DNA of 64,000 nucleotides from Undibacterium piscinae (GCA_003970805.2 CP051152.1:2232001-2296000), one strand, 5' to 3'; positions 38,632 through 49,320 are shown, counted from the first letter of the stretch. Numbers and translations are program-made. Notes: generated by a model from the letters alone, not told the origin.

Positions 38632-38795
38632 GGTAGGGGTCTCTGGATTAGGGAATGGGGGAAGTAGCTATTGTAGCGCGACTTGCATCGTTTTGATTTA
38701 ACCAACTACACAGTTCGCTGCGACAGAGCAGTTCCAGCGAAACGGCTAGCCACTTAGTCTATAGTGTTTATTTATTTGCGCTATCACTACATTTC

Positions 38796-39572
38796 ATGAA
38801 ACCGATCGCTCCCGGCACCGTTATCTTTCATCGTCATCGCGGTTATGGTGTCCTTACTGCGGTGAACTTGCTCACTGGCTGGGTAGCGGCACGCTTTGGC
38901 AACGAGTCACGCACCCTGGATCTGAATCTATCAGCGGACGAGGTGCGGCATGCCGACGGCGAAGCCATTTTGTTTCGTCGCACACCGCCGGAACGCATGC
39001 CACATGCGCGTCTGATGGCGATGGTAAGGGAACTGCATAAGGCCGGTTATCAAAGGCTGTACCTGTATAGCTGGCCAAAGCCCTCGGGGCTGCACTGGCG
39101 CTGGCAACTATTCACGGGCCCGCGCCACTGGATGCAAAGACCGTGGCGCGAAGGCTGGTACGGTTCCGGCGCCGATTACAATTTCAATCCCGTAATGGGC
39201 TGGGGCGATGCGCCAGGCGCTAGCAGCACCGAACTCATTCATGCACTGGCACAATTCGACCCAAGTGGCCTGGCGCAAGCACTTGGGCGAGACGAAGATC
39301 ATAGCCTGTGGTTTGCAGCCGTCTGCGATGCGCTATTGCCCAACTATGCCTACAGCCTGGCGATGGATAAACCAGGCATGGCACTGTCCATGCACTTGCC
39401 AGTAATTGCTGTGCGTCAACGCATCACTGAATATACGGGAGCCCCTCTCGCATGGCCACCGGGTTGGCAAGGTCTCTGGTGCCCCGACGCACTCTCGGGC
39501 AGACACGATGCGCGCAGCGTAGTAAGGCATGATGTGATTCCGGCTTCGATACGGCTGCCGTTTGATTTTTGA
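38796..39572 (+). CDS. Unknown protein with an N-terminal barrel-like segment
   Basis: 258 residues, no signal or membrane segment. Residues 1-45 ('GTVIFHRHRGYGVLTAVNLL', 'WVAARFGNESRTLDL') read like the small beta-barrel of CarD/Tudor-type proteins ('G..V.H...GYG.V'). The rest is rich in Trp and aromatic residues ('SGLHWRWQLFTGPRHWMQRP', 'WREGWYGSGADYNFNPVMGW') and I do not recognise it. It starts 164 bp from the asparaginase-like gene on the other strand. No function proposed. Confidence 0.65.
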   Translation: MKPIAPGTVIFHRHRGYGVLTAVNLLTGWVAARFGNESRTLDLNLSADEVRHADGEAILFRRTPPERMPHARLMAMVRELHKAGYQRLYLYSWPKPSGLHWRWQLFTGPRHWMQRPWREGWYGSGADYNFNPVMGWGDAPGASSTELIHALAQFDPSGLAQALGRDEDHSLWFAAVCDALLPNYAYSLAMDKPGMALSMHLPVIAVRQRITEYTGAPLAWPPGWQGLWCPDALSGRHDARSVVRHDVIPASIRLPFDF

Positions 39573-39966
39573 TACTATGTCAATCAGCCGATTAAGATCA
39601 ATACGCGATAAATCCGATGTATTCTTAAAATCGTCACGGCAAACTATCCGTACGGATGTGGTTTATGGCCTGAATAAAACGGACAAGATAGATACGAAAT
39701 TACTTTTAAACAACCCTTCTATGTCTATATGAAAACAACACTGTAAATAGTGTAATTTAATTGATTTTTAGACCACAAAATATAAGTGCACCTCTATTGA
39801 TACGATATAATATCTGGTTTGTCTTAAGCTTAATTATCGACGCGCATCCCCCCCTCAATAGCGCACTAAGAGTGCAATAATTGATTGATATTAAAACTTT
39901 TACATTTAAAACTCTCCATGAAAAAGAGAGTACATAAGAGCAAACGGTATTTTTTAGGAAATTAAA
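39573..39966. promoter_or_regulatory. AT-rich upstream region of the rml operon
   Basis: 394 bp without a gene. It marks a sharp drop in GC at the left edge of the polysaccharide locus. A TATAAT hexamer occurs at 39806-39811 with no good -35. AGGA 8 nt before ATG 39967 is the likely ribosome site. No JUMPstart/ops element recognised. Confidence 0.45.
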
Positions 39967-41034
39967 ATGATTTTAGTAACTGGCGGTGCTGGATTTATCG
40001 GTGGCAACTTTGTACTTGATTGGCTGGCGCAATCTGACGAAGTCGTTATCAACCTGGACGCCCTCACTTATGCCGGCAATCGCGAAAACCTTGCCTCGCT
40101 GGAAGCGAATGAAAAGCATATTTTCGTGCATGGCGATATCGGTGACTCAGCCCTGGTAAGCGATTTACTGACGCGCTACCAGCCGCGTGCGATCATTAAT
40201 TTCGCCGCCGAAAGCCATGTCGACCGCTCTATCCATGGCCCGGAAGATTTCATTCAGACCAATATTGTCGGCACCTTTAAGTTACTCGAAGCAACGCGTG
40301 CGTATTGGGGCAATTTGCAAGGCGATGCCAAGCAAAACTTCCGTTTCCTGCATGTATCGACCGATGAAGTGTATGGATCTCTGGCCAAAGATGAACCAGC
40401 TTTTACCGAAACCCATCAATACGAACCCAACAGCCCCTATTCCGCCAGCAAAGCAGCGAGCGACCACTTGGTGCGCGCCTACCACCACACCTATGGCATG
40501 CCGGTACTGACCACCAATTGCTCAAACAATTATGGCCCGTATCATTTCCCGGAAAAACTCATCCCTCTGATGATAGTCAATGCGTTGGCTGGCAAGCCTT
40601 TGCCGGTATATGGCGATGGTCAGCAAATCCGCGACTGGCTGTACGTCAAAGACCATTGCAGCGCCATCCGTCGGGTACTGGCAGTCGGCAAGGTGGGTGA
40701 AGTGTATAACGTTGGTGGCTGGAACGAAAAACCTAACCTTGATATCGTTCACACAGTCTGCGCTTTGCTCGATGAGCTGCGCGGTAGAGCGGACGCCAAG
40801 AGCTATGCAGAACAGATTACCTACGTGACGGATCGCCCTGGTCACGACCGCCGCTACGCGATTGATGCCGGCAAAATAGAACGCGAACTAGGCTGGAAGC
40901 CAGCCGAAACCTTTGAAACCGGCATACGCAAAACCGTATTGTGGTATCTGGAAAACCAAGGCTGGGTAGCCAACGTGCAATCAGGCAGCTATCGTGAATG
41001 GGTTGCCAGAAATTACGCGGAACGCCAAGCATGA
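39967..41034 (+). CDS. rmlB: dTDP-glucose 4,6-dehydratase
   Basis: 355 residues, extended SDR. Converts dTDP-D-glucose to dTDP-4-keto-6-deoxyglucose, second step of dTDP-L-rhamnose synthesis. '[19 protein letters not shown]' binds NAD; '[11 protein letters not shown]' and '[15 protein letters not shown]' carry the catalytic Thr-Asp-Glu and Tyr-x3-Lys; '[18 protein letters not shown]' is characteristic. First of rmlBDAC; its stop overlaps rmlD by 4 nt. Confidence 0.97.
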   Translation: MILVTGGAGFIGGNFVLDWLAQSDEVVINLDALTYAGNRENLASLEANEKHIFVHGDIGDSALVSDLLTRYQPRAIINFAAESHVDRSIHGPEDFIQTNIVGTFKLLEATRAYWGNLQGDAKQNFRFLHVSTDEVYGSLAKDEPAFTETHQYEPNSPYSASKAASDHLVRAYHHTYGMPVLTTNCSNNYGPYHFPEKLIPLMIVNALAGKPLPVYGDGQQIRDWLYVKDHCSAIRRVLAVGKVGEVYNVGGWNEKPNLDIVHTVCALLDELRGRADAKSYAEQITYVTDRPGHDRRYAIDAGKIERELGWKPAETFETGIRKTVLWYLENQGWVANVQSGSYREWVARNYAERQA

Positions 41035-41942
41035 AAATCCTTTTATTCGGCATGGACGGTCAAGTCGGCTGGGAATTGCAACGCAGTCTCGCGCCTTTAG
41101 GTGAACTGGTGGCGCTAGATGCGCATAGCCAACACCTGTGCGGTGACTTCACCAATCTGGAAGGCATTGCACAGACCATACGCACGGTCATGCCGGACAT
41201 TATCGTCAATGCCGCTGCGCATACCGCGGTAGACAAAGCCGAAAGCGAGCCAGAACTCGCACGCACCATCAACGCACTAGCTCCTGGTGTTTTGGCGCAG
41301 GAAGCCAAGCGCATCGGCGCCTGGCTAGTCCATTACTCGACCGACTATGTGTTCGACGGCAGCGGTGAGCAGCCTTGGCTAGAGACAGATATCCCTGCGC
41401 CTTTAAGTGTTTACGGCAAAACCAAACTGGAAGGCGAACAAGCGATACGCGCCTCAAATTGCAAGCATCTGATCTTCCGCACTAGCTGGGTATATGCGGC
41501 ACGTGGTGCCAATTTCGCAAAAACCATGTTAAAGCTGGCACAAGAGCGCGACTCTTTAAACATCATCAGCGACCAGATCGGTGCGCCCACTGGGGCAGAT
41601 CTATTAGCCGATGTGACGGCCCATGCGATACGCACGGTACAGCAACGCAGCGCCGATGCCGATCAGCTTAGCGGTGTCTACCATCTGGCCGCCGGTGGAG
41701 CAAGCTCATGGCATGGCTATGCCAGTTTTGTGATCGAGTTTGCACGCCAAGCCGGTATCGCCATTAAAATTTCCGCCGAGGCTATTCTAGCCGTGCCGAC
41801 CAGCGCCTACCCATTACCGGCACCGCGACCGAATAATTCACGCCTTGATACCAGTAAGCTATCCGGCACCTTCGATCTGCATCTGCCCGACTGGCAAACT
41901 GGTGTTAGCCGCATGCTGAGCGAAATAATAGATAAAAAATAG
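41031..41942 (+). CDS. rmlD: dTDP-4-dehydrorhamnose reductase
   Basis: 303 residues from ATG 41031 (ATGA overlap with rmlB). Last step to dTDP-L-rhamnose using NAD(P)H. '[19 protein letters not shown]' is the cofactor loop, '[17 protein letters not shown]' and '[15 protein letters not shown]' hold the Thr and Tyr-x3-Lys. '[18 protein letters not shown]' is typical of RmlD. rmlA follows after 12 nt. Confidence 0.96.
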   Translation: MKILLFGMDGQVGWELQRSLAPLGELVALDAHSQHLCGDFTNLEGIAQTIRTVMPDIIVNAAAHTAVDKAESEPELARTINALAPGVLAQEAKRIGAWLVHYSTDYVFDGSGEQPWLETDIPAPLSVYGKTKLEGEQAIRASNCKHLIFRTSWVYAARGANFAKTMLKLAQERDSLNIISDQIGAPTGADLLADVTAHAIRTVQQRSADADQLSGVYHLAAGGASSWHGYASFVIEFARQAGIAIKISAEAILAVPTSAYPLPAPRPNNSRLDTSKLSGTFDLHLPDWQTGVSRMLSEIIDKK

Positions 41943-41954
41943 TAAGGAACACTC

Positions 41955-42842
41955 ATGACAAAACGTAAAGGCATTATCCTGGCAGGCGGCTCTGGCACTC
42001 GGCTCTATCCGGTGACCAAAGTAGTTTCAAAGCAACTTTTGCCTATCTATGACAAGCCTATGATCTATTACCCGCTCAGCACTTTGATGCTGGCCGGGAT
42101 TAAAGACATACTGATCATTTCCACACCGCAAGATACGCCACGCTTTGAGCAATTGCTCGGCGATGGCAGTGACTGGGGCATCAATCTGCAATACGCAGTG
42201 CAACCTAGCCCGGACGGCTTGGCGCAGGCTTTCATCATAGGCAAAGATTTTATCGGTGATTCCCCAAGTGCCTTGGTATTGGGTGACAATATTTTTTATG
42301 GCCATGACTTACAAGGCCAGCTTGAGCAAGCCATGTCACGTGATCAGGGCGCCACCGTGTTCGCCTACCATGTGCAAGACCCTGAGCGTTACGGTGTGGT
42401 TGCCTTCGATGCGCAAAGGCGCGCCACCAGCCTGGAAGAAAAACCCCTGGTTCCAAAGAGTAATTACGCAGTCACCGGTCTGTATTTTTACGATAATCAA
42501 GTGGTAGAAATGGCAGAAAATCTCAAGCCATCGGCGCGCGGCGAGCTGGAAATCACCGATCTGAATCGTATCTATTTAGAGCAGAGCAAACTAAACGTTG
42601 AAATGATGGGGCGAGGTTATGCCTGGCTAGATACCGGCACCCACGAGAGCTTGATCGAAGCCAGTAATTTCATCCAAACCATAGAACATCGCCAAGGTCT
42701 GAAAGTGTGCTGTCCGGAAGAAATTGCGTATCGCCAAGGGTTTATCGATGCCAAGAAACTGGAAAAACTGGCGCAACCACTGGCCAAGAACGGCTATGGC
42801 CAATATCTGTTGCGTTTATTAAAAGAAGGCGTACAACCGTGA
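41955..42842 (+). CDS. rmlA: Glucose-1-phosphate thymidylyltransferase
   Basis: 295 residues. Makes dTDP-glucose from glucose 1-phosphate and dTTP, first step of the pathway. '[18 protein letters not shown]' is the nucleotide-binding loop, followed by '[20 protein letters not shown]' and '[13 protein letters not shown]' (catalytic Asp). Length and C-terminal allosteric helices are normal. It overlaps rmlC by 4 nt. Confidence 0.97.
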   Translation: MTKRKGIILAGGSGTRLYPVTKVVSKQLLPIYDKPMIYYPLSTLMLAGIKDILIISTPQDTPRFEQLLGDGSDWGINLQYAVQPSPDGLAQAFIIGKDFIGDSPSALVLGDNIFYGHDLQGQLEQAMSRDQGATVFAYHVQDPERYGVVAFDAQRRATSLEEKPLVPKSNYAVTGLYFYDNQVVEMAENLKPSARGELEITDLNRIYLEQSKLNVEMMGRGYAWLDTGTHESLIEASNFIQTIEHRQGLKVCCPEEIAYRQGFIDAKKLEKLAQPLAKNGYGQYLLRLLKEGVQP

Positions 42843-43486
42843 ACCTAATCACCACAGCGATTCCTGATGTTCTGATCATAGAGCCCAAGGTATTTGGCGA
42901 CGAACGCGGCTTTTTTTTCGAAAGCTTTAACCAGCGCAGATTTAATGAATTGACCGGGACAGATTTTCAATTTGTACAAGATAATCATTCTCGTTCGGCA
43001 CAAAACGTTTTGCGCGGTCTGCATTATCAAATCCAGCAGCCGCAAGGCAAGCTGGTGCGTGTAGTGCAGGGAGCTGTCTATGACGTTGCGGTGGATATCC
43101 GCCGCAGTTCAGCCACGTTTGGCCAGCACGTGGGAGTAGAACTTTCCGCAGAAAACAAACGCATGTTATGGGTGCCTCCAGGTTTTGCGCATGGCTTCGT
43201 CGTACTGTCTGAGACTGCCGAATTTCTGTACAAGACCACCGACTATTGGGCACCCGAATTCGAGCGCAGCATCGCCTGGAATGACCCTTTATGGTGCCAA
43301 GGCTCATGGAATGCAATCGGTGACAAACCTGATAGCAAAGGCCGTGAAGTTCAATTGCATGATGACAATACATGCAATGAACGTATGAAGGGCAGTGGGA
43401 TCAGCAATTTAATGGTCACGCGATACTCCGGATGCCTTAATGAACCGACCGCAATAGCCGCGGCCTTTATATCTACGCCAGCTTGA
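42839..43486 (+). CDS. rmlC: dTDP-4-dehydrorhamnose 3,5-epimerase with an altered C-terminus
   Basis: 215 residues from GTG 42839, which overlaps the rmlA stop (GTGA); usual length is about 180-185. The cupin core is intact: '[16 protein letters not shown]', '[19 protein letters not shown]' (catalytic His), '[18 protein letters not shown]', '[15 protein letters not shown]', '[14 protein letters not shown]'. After 'SIAWNDP' the sequence leaves the family pattern, and the last about 65 residues are unlike RmlC. The decayed region starts immediately after, so the tail is probably read from a deletion or frameshift junction. The catalytic part should still fold. Confidence 0.92.
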   Translation: MNLITTAIPDVLIIEPKVFGDERGFFFESFNQRRFNELTGTDFQFVQDNHSRSAQNVLRGLHYQIQQPQGKLVRVVQGAVYDVAVDIRRSSATFGQHVGVELSAENKRMLWVPPGFAHGFVVLSETAEFLYKTTDYWAPEFERSIAWNDPLWCQGSWNAIGDKPDSKGREVQLHDDNTCNERMKGSGISNLMVTRYSGCLNEPTAIAAAFISTPA

Positions 43487-43499
43487 AACTGCAAAACCA

Positions 43500-43817
43500 C
43501 CAAGCTCACAAATTACACAATAACCGTCCATGGGGTACCTATACGGTTCAACTTCAAGAGCGTAGAGGTAAAACCTGGTGCCAGAGCCTGCAAATGCATC
43601 ACCACCGCAGTGAGCACTGGATAGTTGAGCGGCATGGCAAAGGTAATCAACGGCAGCAATGAATTACTTATCAGTACCAATGAATCGACATATATACCCT
43701 GGTCATAAACACCGCCTGGAAAATCCAGGCGTGCTCGACCTCGTCATGATTGAGGTACAGAGCGGCGAATACCTCGGAGAAGACGATATTGCCGAAGATA
43801 ATTATGGACGGATTTGA
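43500..43817 (+). pseudogene. manC: Decayed C-terminal (cupin) fragment of mannose-1-phosphate guanylyltransferase
   Basis: Translating with frame changes recovers the C-terminal domain of ManC/CpsB: 'HNNRPWGTYTV', 'FKSVEVKPGAR', 'SLQMHHHRSEHWIV', 'MAKVINGSNELLISTNESTY', 'HKHRLENPGVLDLVMIEVQS', 'GEYLGEDDI', 'EDNYGRI' then stop at 43815-43817. At least four frame changes are needed and nine bases (VRF equivalent) seem missing before the last piece. The N-terminal nucleotidyltransferase part is gone. It cannot make a working enzyme, so GDP-mannose for gmd must come from elsewhere. Confidence 0.85.
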
Positions 43818-43882
43818 TAGCCGTATTATCATACTTTAATCGCAATACCACTTAAGTTAATGTCACATAAGCAATAATAATT

Positions 43883-43911
43883 GAACGTATGACTTTAACA
43901 GTCATACGTTC
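43883..43911. repeat. Perfect 12-bp hairpin in the decayed region
   Basis: GAACGTATGACT and its exact complement around a 5-nt loop, between the manC and wzm fragments. No T-run follows, so it may be a relict terminator or part of a lost element. Confidence 0.55.
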
Positions 43912-43946
43912 AGAAACATACGTACCGTACCTAATGAAAGTAACTA

Positions 43947-44230
43947 ATGTTTGGCATGTTGTCTGGCGCATGGCGCTACCGTTCTTTTATATTTTCATCA
44001 ATTCGAACTACGGAGTAAACTCGTCCGCAGCCAATTAAGCGGTTTATGGATGGTTTTAAATCCTTTAGCGCAAATTTTGATATTTGCCCTTGCCCTGTCA
44101 GCAGCACTAACTGGCATTGACAACCAATATGCTTTTATCCGACACTTTTGACTGGTCATTATTTCCTGAAATCATCGATCGCCGCTTAGGACTTTCCATA
44201 GAAAAAAAAATTTCCACAGTTGTATTTGGC
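43947..44230 (+). pseudogene. wzm: Broken Wzm-type ABC-2 polysaccharide export permease
   Basis: Starting at ATG 43947, three frames together give the front of a Wzm permease: 'GMLSGAWRYRSFIFSSIRT' then 'ELRSKLVRSQLSGLWMVLNP', 'LAQILIFALALSAALTGIDN', and after another shift 'FDWSLFPEIIDRRLGLSIE'. These match the N-terminal helices of ABC-2 transporters that export O-antigen chains. The rest of the permease and its ATPase Wzt are missing. It implies a former ABC-dependent export route. Confidence 0.8.
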
Positions 44231-44460
44231 TCAATGGCCAATTCAACCTCTCACGCTTAAGTGAAATAGCAACTCGGAACTATGTCGAGGTTTAATAGAA
44301 AACCATCTGCTAGTGGGGCAGGAGTTATGAACGTAAACGACATTAAATCTTTCGTATCACTCGAATATTGCAAAACAGTTTACCCAATAAAACAACTACT
44401 AAAGCCTGATTAACTTCAGCCATACGCTACACGATTAACAATCATGTATTAAAGAGAAGG
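44231..44460. other. Residual sequence of the decayed block
   Basis: 230 bp with stops in all frames. A short stretch at about 44233-44298 reads 'GQFNLSRLSEIATRNYVEV' and may belong to another lost gene; I cannot name it. It ends where glycosyltransferase similarity begins abruptly at 44461. Confidence 0.4.
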
Positions 44461-46005
44461 GCATGCGGTGCTGTGGTCATAGGTTCAAATACGACCAGCA
44501 TCCCTGAAGTCATAGGTCGGGAAGATGCGTTATTCGACCCAAATGATGAAGTGTCTATCAGTCAAAAATTGGCTGAGGTGCTTTACAATCCAGCACTCCA
44601 TGCCAAGCTAACGCAACATGGCTTGCAACAAGCTAAAAAATTTTCATGGGATGAAAGCGCCAAACGTGCAATGACGGCGATCACCAATATAAAATTTAGC
44701 CCTGTCAATAGCGATGTTACGTTGAAAAAAAATGCCATTGAGGCAAACCAAAATATTCTGATCAAGAAAATTGCCGCACTCGTTCCATCCCAAATATCTA
44801 ATAAAGAGATGCGCAGTATCGCGCATTCCATCAGTTATATTCAAACAGAGCCCAAGCAATCGCAACTCTTTATTGATATTTCGGAATTGGTACAAAGGGA
44901 CGCGGGAACTGGAATTCAACGTGTTACACGTAGTATTTTAAAAGAGTTGTTAGTAAATCCACCCGAAGGCTATATAGTAGCTCCGGTATATGCGACACAA
45001 GGCAATTTAGGATATCGCCACGCCCGACATTTCACCGCTAAGATGTTAGGTACAACAAGTACTATGAACGATGATGTTATCGATCATCAGCCGGGTGATA
45101 TATTCTTAGGCCTCGACTTGCAACATCACGTGGTTGCCGCTCAAAAAAACTATTTATCAGCCCTCCGTCAGGATGGTGTAAAGATATTGTTTGTTGTTTA
45201 TGATCTTCTTCCTATTTTGCTTCCTCATGTTTTCCAAGCCGGCACTGATTCAAACCATAAAGCTTGGCTTGATACATTAATGAGCTTCGATGGTGCGTTA
45301 TGCATTTCACGCTCAGTGGCAGACGAATTAAAAATATGGCAACGAACTCATGGGCCAAATCGCCTACGTCCCTATGCAATTGATTGGTTTCATCTCGGAG
45401 CAGATGTCGCAAATTCAATCCCAACACGCGGCTTCCCCGCTGATGCGGTACGAATACTGAAACAGATTAAGCAATGCCCATCATTTATATGTGTAGGTAC
45501 TATCGAGCCACGGAAACGTCAAACTCAGGTGCTTGAGGCATTGGAGCTCCTATGGAATCAAGATGTCAATGTTAATTTAGTACTAATTGGAAGGCAAGGC
45601 TGGTTAGTAGACTCCCTGATTAAACACATCCAGCGACATCCAGAGCTCGGAAAGCGACTATTTTGGCTAGACGGTATCAGTGACGAATATTTGGAGCAGG
45701 TTTATGCTGCGTCCACATGTTTAATTGCTGCATCAGAAGGCGAAGGATTTGGTCTCCCACTTATTGAGGCCGCACAACATAAGCTCCCCATTATCGCGCG
45801 CGATATCCCAGTTTTCCGTGAAGTCGCCGGTGAATACGCCCATTATTTTCAAGGTTTACACGCTGCTGATTTAGCGAGTGAACTCAATAATTGGTTGTCA
45901 CTATATAAGACTGGCGGATATCCAAAATCTGACGACATGCCTTACTTGACATGGGCACAAAGTGCAGAACAGCTAACTACATGTTTAAGATTAGATACCC
46001 ATTAA
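44461..46005 (+). pseudogene. 5'-truncated two-module glycosyltransferase
   Basis: The open frame (514 codons) begins inside a GT4 domain: 'ACGAVVIGSNTTSIPEVIGR' is the donor-site end of a first module, which stops at about residue 80. After a linker comes a full second module (about 130-510): 'LFIDISELVQRDAGTGIQRV', 'ILFVVYDLLPILLPH', 'FICVGTIEPRKRQTQVLEAL', 'EGEGFGLPLIEAAQ'. The first module's front is missing and only a GTG at 44473, without a ribosome site, could start translation. Large multi-module GTs like this build O-antigen chains. The second module could still work if translated. Called broken because of the missing front. Confidence 0.8.
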
Positions 46006-46030
46006 AAATTAACAAACTTAAGGAATAGTA

Positions 46031-47386
46031 ATGAATATTATCGTCGTAGGAACCGGCTATGTCGGACTTGTCACCGGAGCCTGCCTTGCTACCAAAGGAA
46101 ATCATGTAATTTGCGTCGACAAAGACCAAACTAAGCTAGATAAACTTGCTCAGGGTATTTTGCCAATTTATGAACCCGGTTTAGATAAGGTAGTACACGA
46201 TGCAGTAACAACAAAACATCTGTCATTTACGAATAACGTAAAATCGGCACTCACAATGCTAGCCCCATCCTCGGCAGATCAGCGCACATTAATTTTTATT
46301 GCGGTAGGTACACCCCAAGGTGAAGATGGTTCGGCTGATCTTAAATACGTATTGGCTGTCGCCCGTGAAATTGGACAAGAGTTACAACAGCCCGCCATCA
46401 TCATTAACAAGTCTACCGTACCAGTAGGTACCGCTGATTTGGTCAAAGGCGAGATCGCTTGGCAACTGTTTCAACGTAAAATATTTCTTGATTTCGATGT
46501 AGTTAGCAATCCTGAATTTCTCAAGGAAGGTGTCGCACTCGATGATTTTTTTAATCCCGATCGTATTGTCGTCGGCACGGATAACCCAATAGCCAAAGAA
46601 CAAATGAGCGCCTTGTATTTACCGTTTGTTGCGAAGCCAGAGCAATTGATGATCGTCGGGATTAAAGAGGCCGAATTAATAAAATATGCGGCAAATGCAA
46701 TGTTGGCTACTCGGATCTCATTCATGAATGAAGTTGCCAATGTATGTGATCGCTTTGGCATTGATGTAGAACAAGTACGTAGCGGAGTTGGTGCTGACTC
46801 ACGGATTGGCCCTGCCTTCCTAAAGTCGGGCTGTGGTTACGGCGGCTCATGCTTCCCTAAAGATGTGCAGGCACTGGTAAGAATAGCCCAAAGCGTAGGT
46901 GTCGATCCGCTTGTGTTAAATGCGGTTGAGGCGCGAAATAAAAAACAGAAACAATATTTATTTCAAAACATCACAGCACGCTTTGGGGCAAATCTACATG
47001 GCCGCCAGTTTGCGGTATGGGGCTTGGCTTTTAAGCCGGATACGGATGATATGCGTGAAGCTTCTTCGATTGATTTAATTCGCGCGCTGACTACAGCTGG
47101 TGCCAAGGTAATTGCACATGACCCTGTCGCCGAAGAGATGGCTACCAGTATTTTTTCCGATCTAATTCAAGATGGAAAATTACAACTTGAACACGATCCT
47201 ATGACTACTTTAGCAAATGCTGATGCATTAGTATTGGTAACTGAGTGGAAAGAATATCAAACTGCAGATTTTGCTAAGGTAAAAGCTTCACTGAAATCGG
47301 CTGTCGTATTTGATGGTCGTAATCACCTACCGATGAACGATCTTAAAAAACTTAATTTTGAATATATCGGTGTCGGTCGTCGTTAA
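46031..47386 (+). CDS. ugd: UDP-glucose 6-dehydrogenase
   Basis: 451 residues. Oxidises UDP-glucose to UDP-glucuronate with two NAD+. 'MNIIVVGTGYVGLVTGACLA' is the NAD fold, 'NPEFLKEGVALDDF' and 'GSCFPKDVQALV' carry conserved residues; the catalytic Cys lies in 'KSGCGYGGSCFPKD'. The next gene consumes the product to make UDP-xylose. It follows the truncated GT by 25 bp, so transcription may read through the damaged region. Confidence 0.97.
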   Translation: MNIIVVGTGYVGLVTGACLATKGNHVICVDKDQTKLDKLAQGILPIYEPGLDKVVHDAVTTKHLSFTNNVKSALTMLAPSSADQRTLIFIAVGTPQGEDGSADLKYVLAVAREIGQELQQPAIIINKSTVPVGTADLVKGEIAWQLFQRKIFLDFDVVSNPEFLKEGVALDDFFNPDRIVVGTDNPIAKEQMSALYLPFVAKPEQLMIVGIKEAELIKYAANAMLATRISFMNEVANVCDRFGIDVEQVRSGVGADSRIGPAFLKSGCGYGGSCFPKDVQALVRIAQSVGVDPLVLNAVEARNKKQKQYLFQNITARFGANLHGRQFAVWGLAFKPDTDDMREASSIDLIRALTTAGAKVIAHDPVAEEMATSIFSDLIQDGKLQLEHDPMTTLANADALVLVTEWKEYQTADFAKVKASLKSAVVFDGRNHLPMNDLKKLNFEYIGVGRR

Positions 47387-47419
47387 ACCCACTCAATAAA
47401 CACGCTAAAAATAATAAAT

Positions 47420-48355
47420 ATGAAAAAAATTCTTGTAACAGGTGGCGCGGGTTTTTTGGGCTCACACCTATGTGAAAAACTTTTAAACCAAGGTCATACG
47501 GTAATTTGCCTTGATAATTTTTTTACAGGCAGAGAAGAAAATATTGAACACTTACGTTCAAATCCAAGCTTTCAAGTAATCCGGCACGACGTATCTTTGC
47601 CATTACCCGAAATAAAGGTTGATGAGATTTACAACTTAGCGTGCCCAGCATCGCCGCCGCGATATCAACTCGATCCTATTCAGACGATGAAAACGTCGGT
47701 ATTGGGAGCACTCAATCTACTCGAAATGGCGCGTTTGCAAAACGCTAAAATTTTCCAGGCATCCACTTCAGAAGTGTATGGCGACCCATCAGTACACCCC
47801 CAGCCTGAAAGTTATTGGGGCAACGTCAATACCATAGGCATACGTAGTTGTTATGACGAAGGAAAACGTGCCGCAGAGACTTTATTTTTTGACTACCACC
47901 GTCAGCATGGTGTGCGTATCAAAGTCGTGCGCATTTTTAATACTTATGGCCCACGCATGGACCCCAACGATGGTCGCGTAGTAAGTAACTTCATCATCCA
48001 GGCTTTACGTGGACAAGACTTAAGCATTTACGGAGATGGTTCACAAACACGCAGTTTCTGCTATGTTGATGACCTCATCGAAGGCTTCATCCGTTTCATG
48101 AACGCTGATGATGCAATCACAGGTCCGCTCAATTTAGGTAACCCTTGTGAATTCACCATGTTAGAACTTACAGAAAAAGTACTAGCACTTACAGGGACTA
48201 GCAGTAAATTAAGCTTTAAACCTTTACCTCAGGATGACCCAAAACAACGTCAGCCTGACCTTACAGCAACAAAACAGCAACTCGATTGGCAACCGACTAT
48301 CGAATTAGAAGAGGGGCTGCGGCACACTATAGAATATTTTCGGAAACACGCGTAA
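47420..48355 (+). CDS. uxs: UDP-glucuronate decarboxylase (UDP-xylose synthase)
   Basis: 311 residues, extended SDR. Decarboxylates UDP-glucuronate to UDP-xylose. '[20 protein letters not shown]', '[20 protein letters not shown]' (typical of UXS), '[15 protein letters not shown]' and '[17 protein letters not shown]' (Tyr-x3-Lys) are clear. Directly downstream of ugd; a GT2 gene begins 2 nt after the stop. Confidence 0.94.
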   Translation: MKKILVTGGAGFLGSHLCEKLLNQGHTVICLDNFFTGREENIEHLRSNPSFQVIRHDVSLPLPEIKVDEIYNLACPASPPRYQLDPIQTMKTSVLGALNLLEMARLQNAKIFQASTSEVYGDPSVHPQPESYWGNVNTIGIRSCYDEGKRAAETLFFDYHRQHGVRIKVVRIFNTYGPRMDPNDGRVVSNFIIQALRGQDLSIYGDGSQTRSFCYVDDLIEGFIRFMNADDAITGPLNLGNPCEFTMLELTEKVLALTGTSSKLSFKPLPQDDPKQRQPDLTATKQQLDWQPTIELEEGLRHTIEYFRKHA

Positions 48356-48357
48356 AC

Positions 48358-49320
48358 ATGACTCACACATTCAAACCAGCACTGGTGATAGTGACGCCGG
48401 TATACGAAGACGTCGAAGCATCCAGTCAGCTTTTTCAAGAGTTGCACAAAACCTTTGGGTCTGATGTATACGTCGTTGCTGTAGATGACGGATCAGTACG
48501 CCAACCAGTAGATATCGCCAGTCTGCAAACGGCAGGACTTGATGGCGTGATTATCAAACTGAAACGTAATGTCGGGCACCAAAGAGCAATTGCGATAGGT
48601 ATCAACTACGTCGCGGATAAGCTACCTGACGCAGAACGTGTTGTCGTCATGGATTCGGATGGAGAAGATCTACCCGAATCCATCAAACAACTCATCTTAG
48701 CGTTAGAAGCACCGGAAGTTGATGTCGTGGTTGCACAACGTAAGAGCCGCGTAGAAACTTTACGCTTCCGAGCGTTTTATGTCGCCTACAAATGGATGTT
48801 TCAATTACTCACGGGTCGAACCATCAGTTTTGGTAACTTTATGGCGCTTAAGCCTGCTGCGGTACAACGTTTATCTGCCATGCAAGAACTTTGGATACAC
48901 GTTGCTGGTTGTACATTGACATCCAAATTACGCCTGGCGACCTGCCCACTCGATCGAGGCTCAAGATATGCAGGACAAAGTAAGATGAATTTTGTAGGTC
49001 TCGCTCTGCATGGTTTCAAAGGACTAATGGTATTTGCCGAAGATGTTTTAGTCCGCGTTGGGATTGCTTGCGCATTGGTGGCAATACTATCGGTACTTGC
49101 GAGCGTCGCCGCGGTTGCGCTTAAACTGTTTGGCGTAGCAACCCCAGGTTGGTTTTCGGTTGCCTTAGGCATATTGTTGCTGGTGTTCTTGCAAACTGGC
49201 GCACTGACCTTGATGACACTCATGCTAACCGGCGTGGTGCGTGGCGGCCTAGTGGCCAACGTTGCCTACAGGGATTTTGTAGATACCATAACTCATGCGC
49301 ACCCAAGTGTTACGCTTTAA
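48358..49320 (+). CDS. Family 2 glycosyltransferase, polyprenyl-phosphate type
   Basis: 320 residues from ATG 48358. GT2 domain: 'ALVIVTPVYEDVEASSQLFQ', 'VVVMDSDGEDLPESI' (metal-binding DxD) and 'VDVVVAQRKSR'. Two C-terminal membrane helices (about 235-260 and 270-300) match enzymes that load a sugar onto undecaprenyl phosphate (GtrB/DPM1-like). The GtrA gene overlaps it by 26 nt, the usual GtrA-GtrB pairing. The sugar might be xylose given ugd and uxs upstream; that is inference. Confidence 0.85.
   Translation: MTHTFKPALVIVTPVYEDVEASSQLFQELHKTFGSDVYVVAVDDGSVRQPVDIASLQTAGLDGVIIKLKRNVGHQRAIAIGINYVADKLPDAERVVVMDSDGEDLPESIKQLILALEAPEVDVVVAQRKSRVETLRFRAFYVAYKWMFQLLTGRTISFGNFMALKPAAVQRLSAMQELWIHVAGCTLTSKLRLATCPLDRGSRYAGQSKMNFVGLALHGFKGLMVFAEDVLVRVGIACALVAILSVLASVAAVALKLFGVATPGWFSVALGILLLVFLQTGALTLMTLMLTGVVRGGLVANVAYRDFVDTITHAHPSVTL

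Noticed and set aside
42707..42838. N-terminal extension of RmlC inside rmlA
   Set aside because: The extension has no RmlC similarity and the GTG at 42839 gives the family N-terminus and a normal 4-nt overlap.
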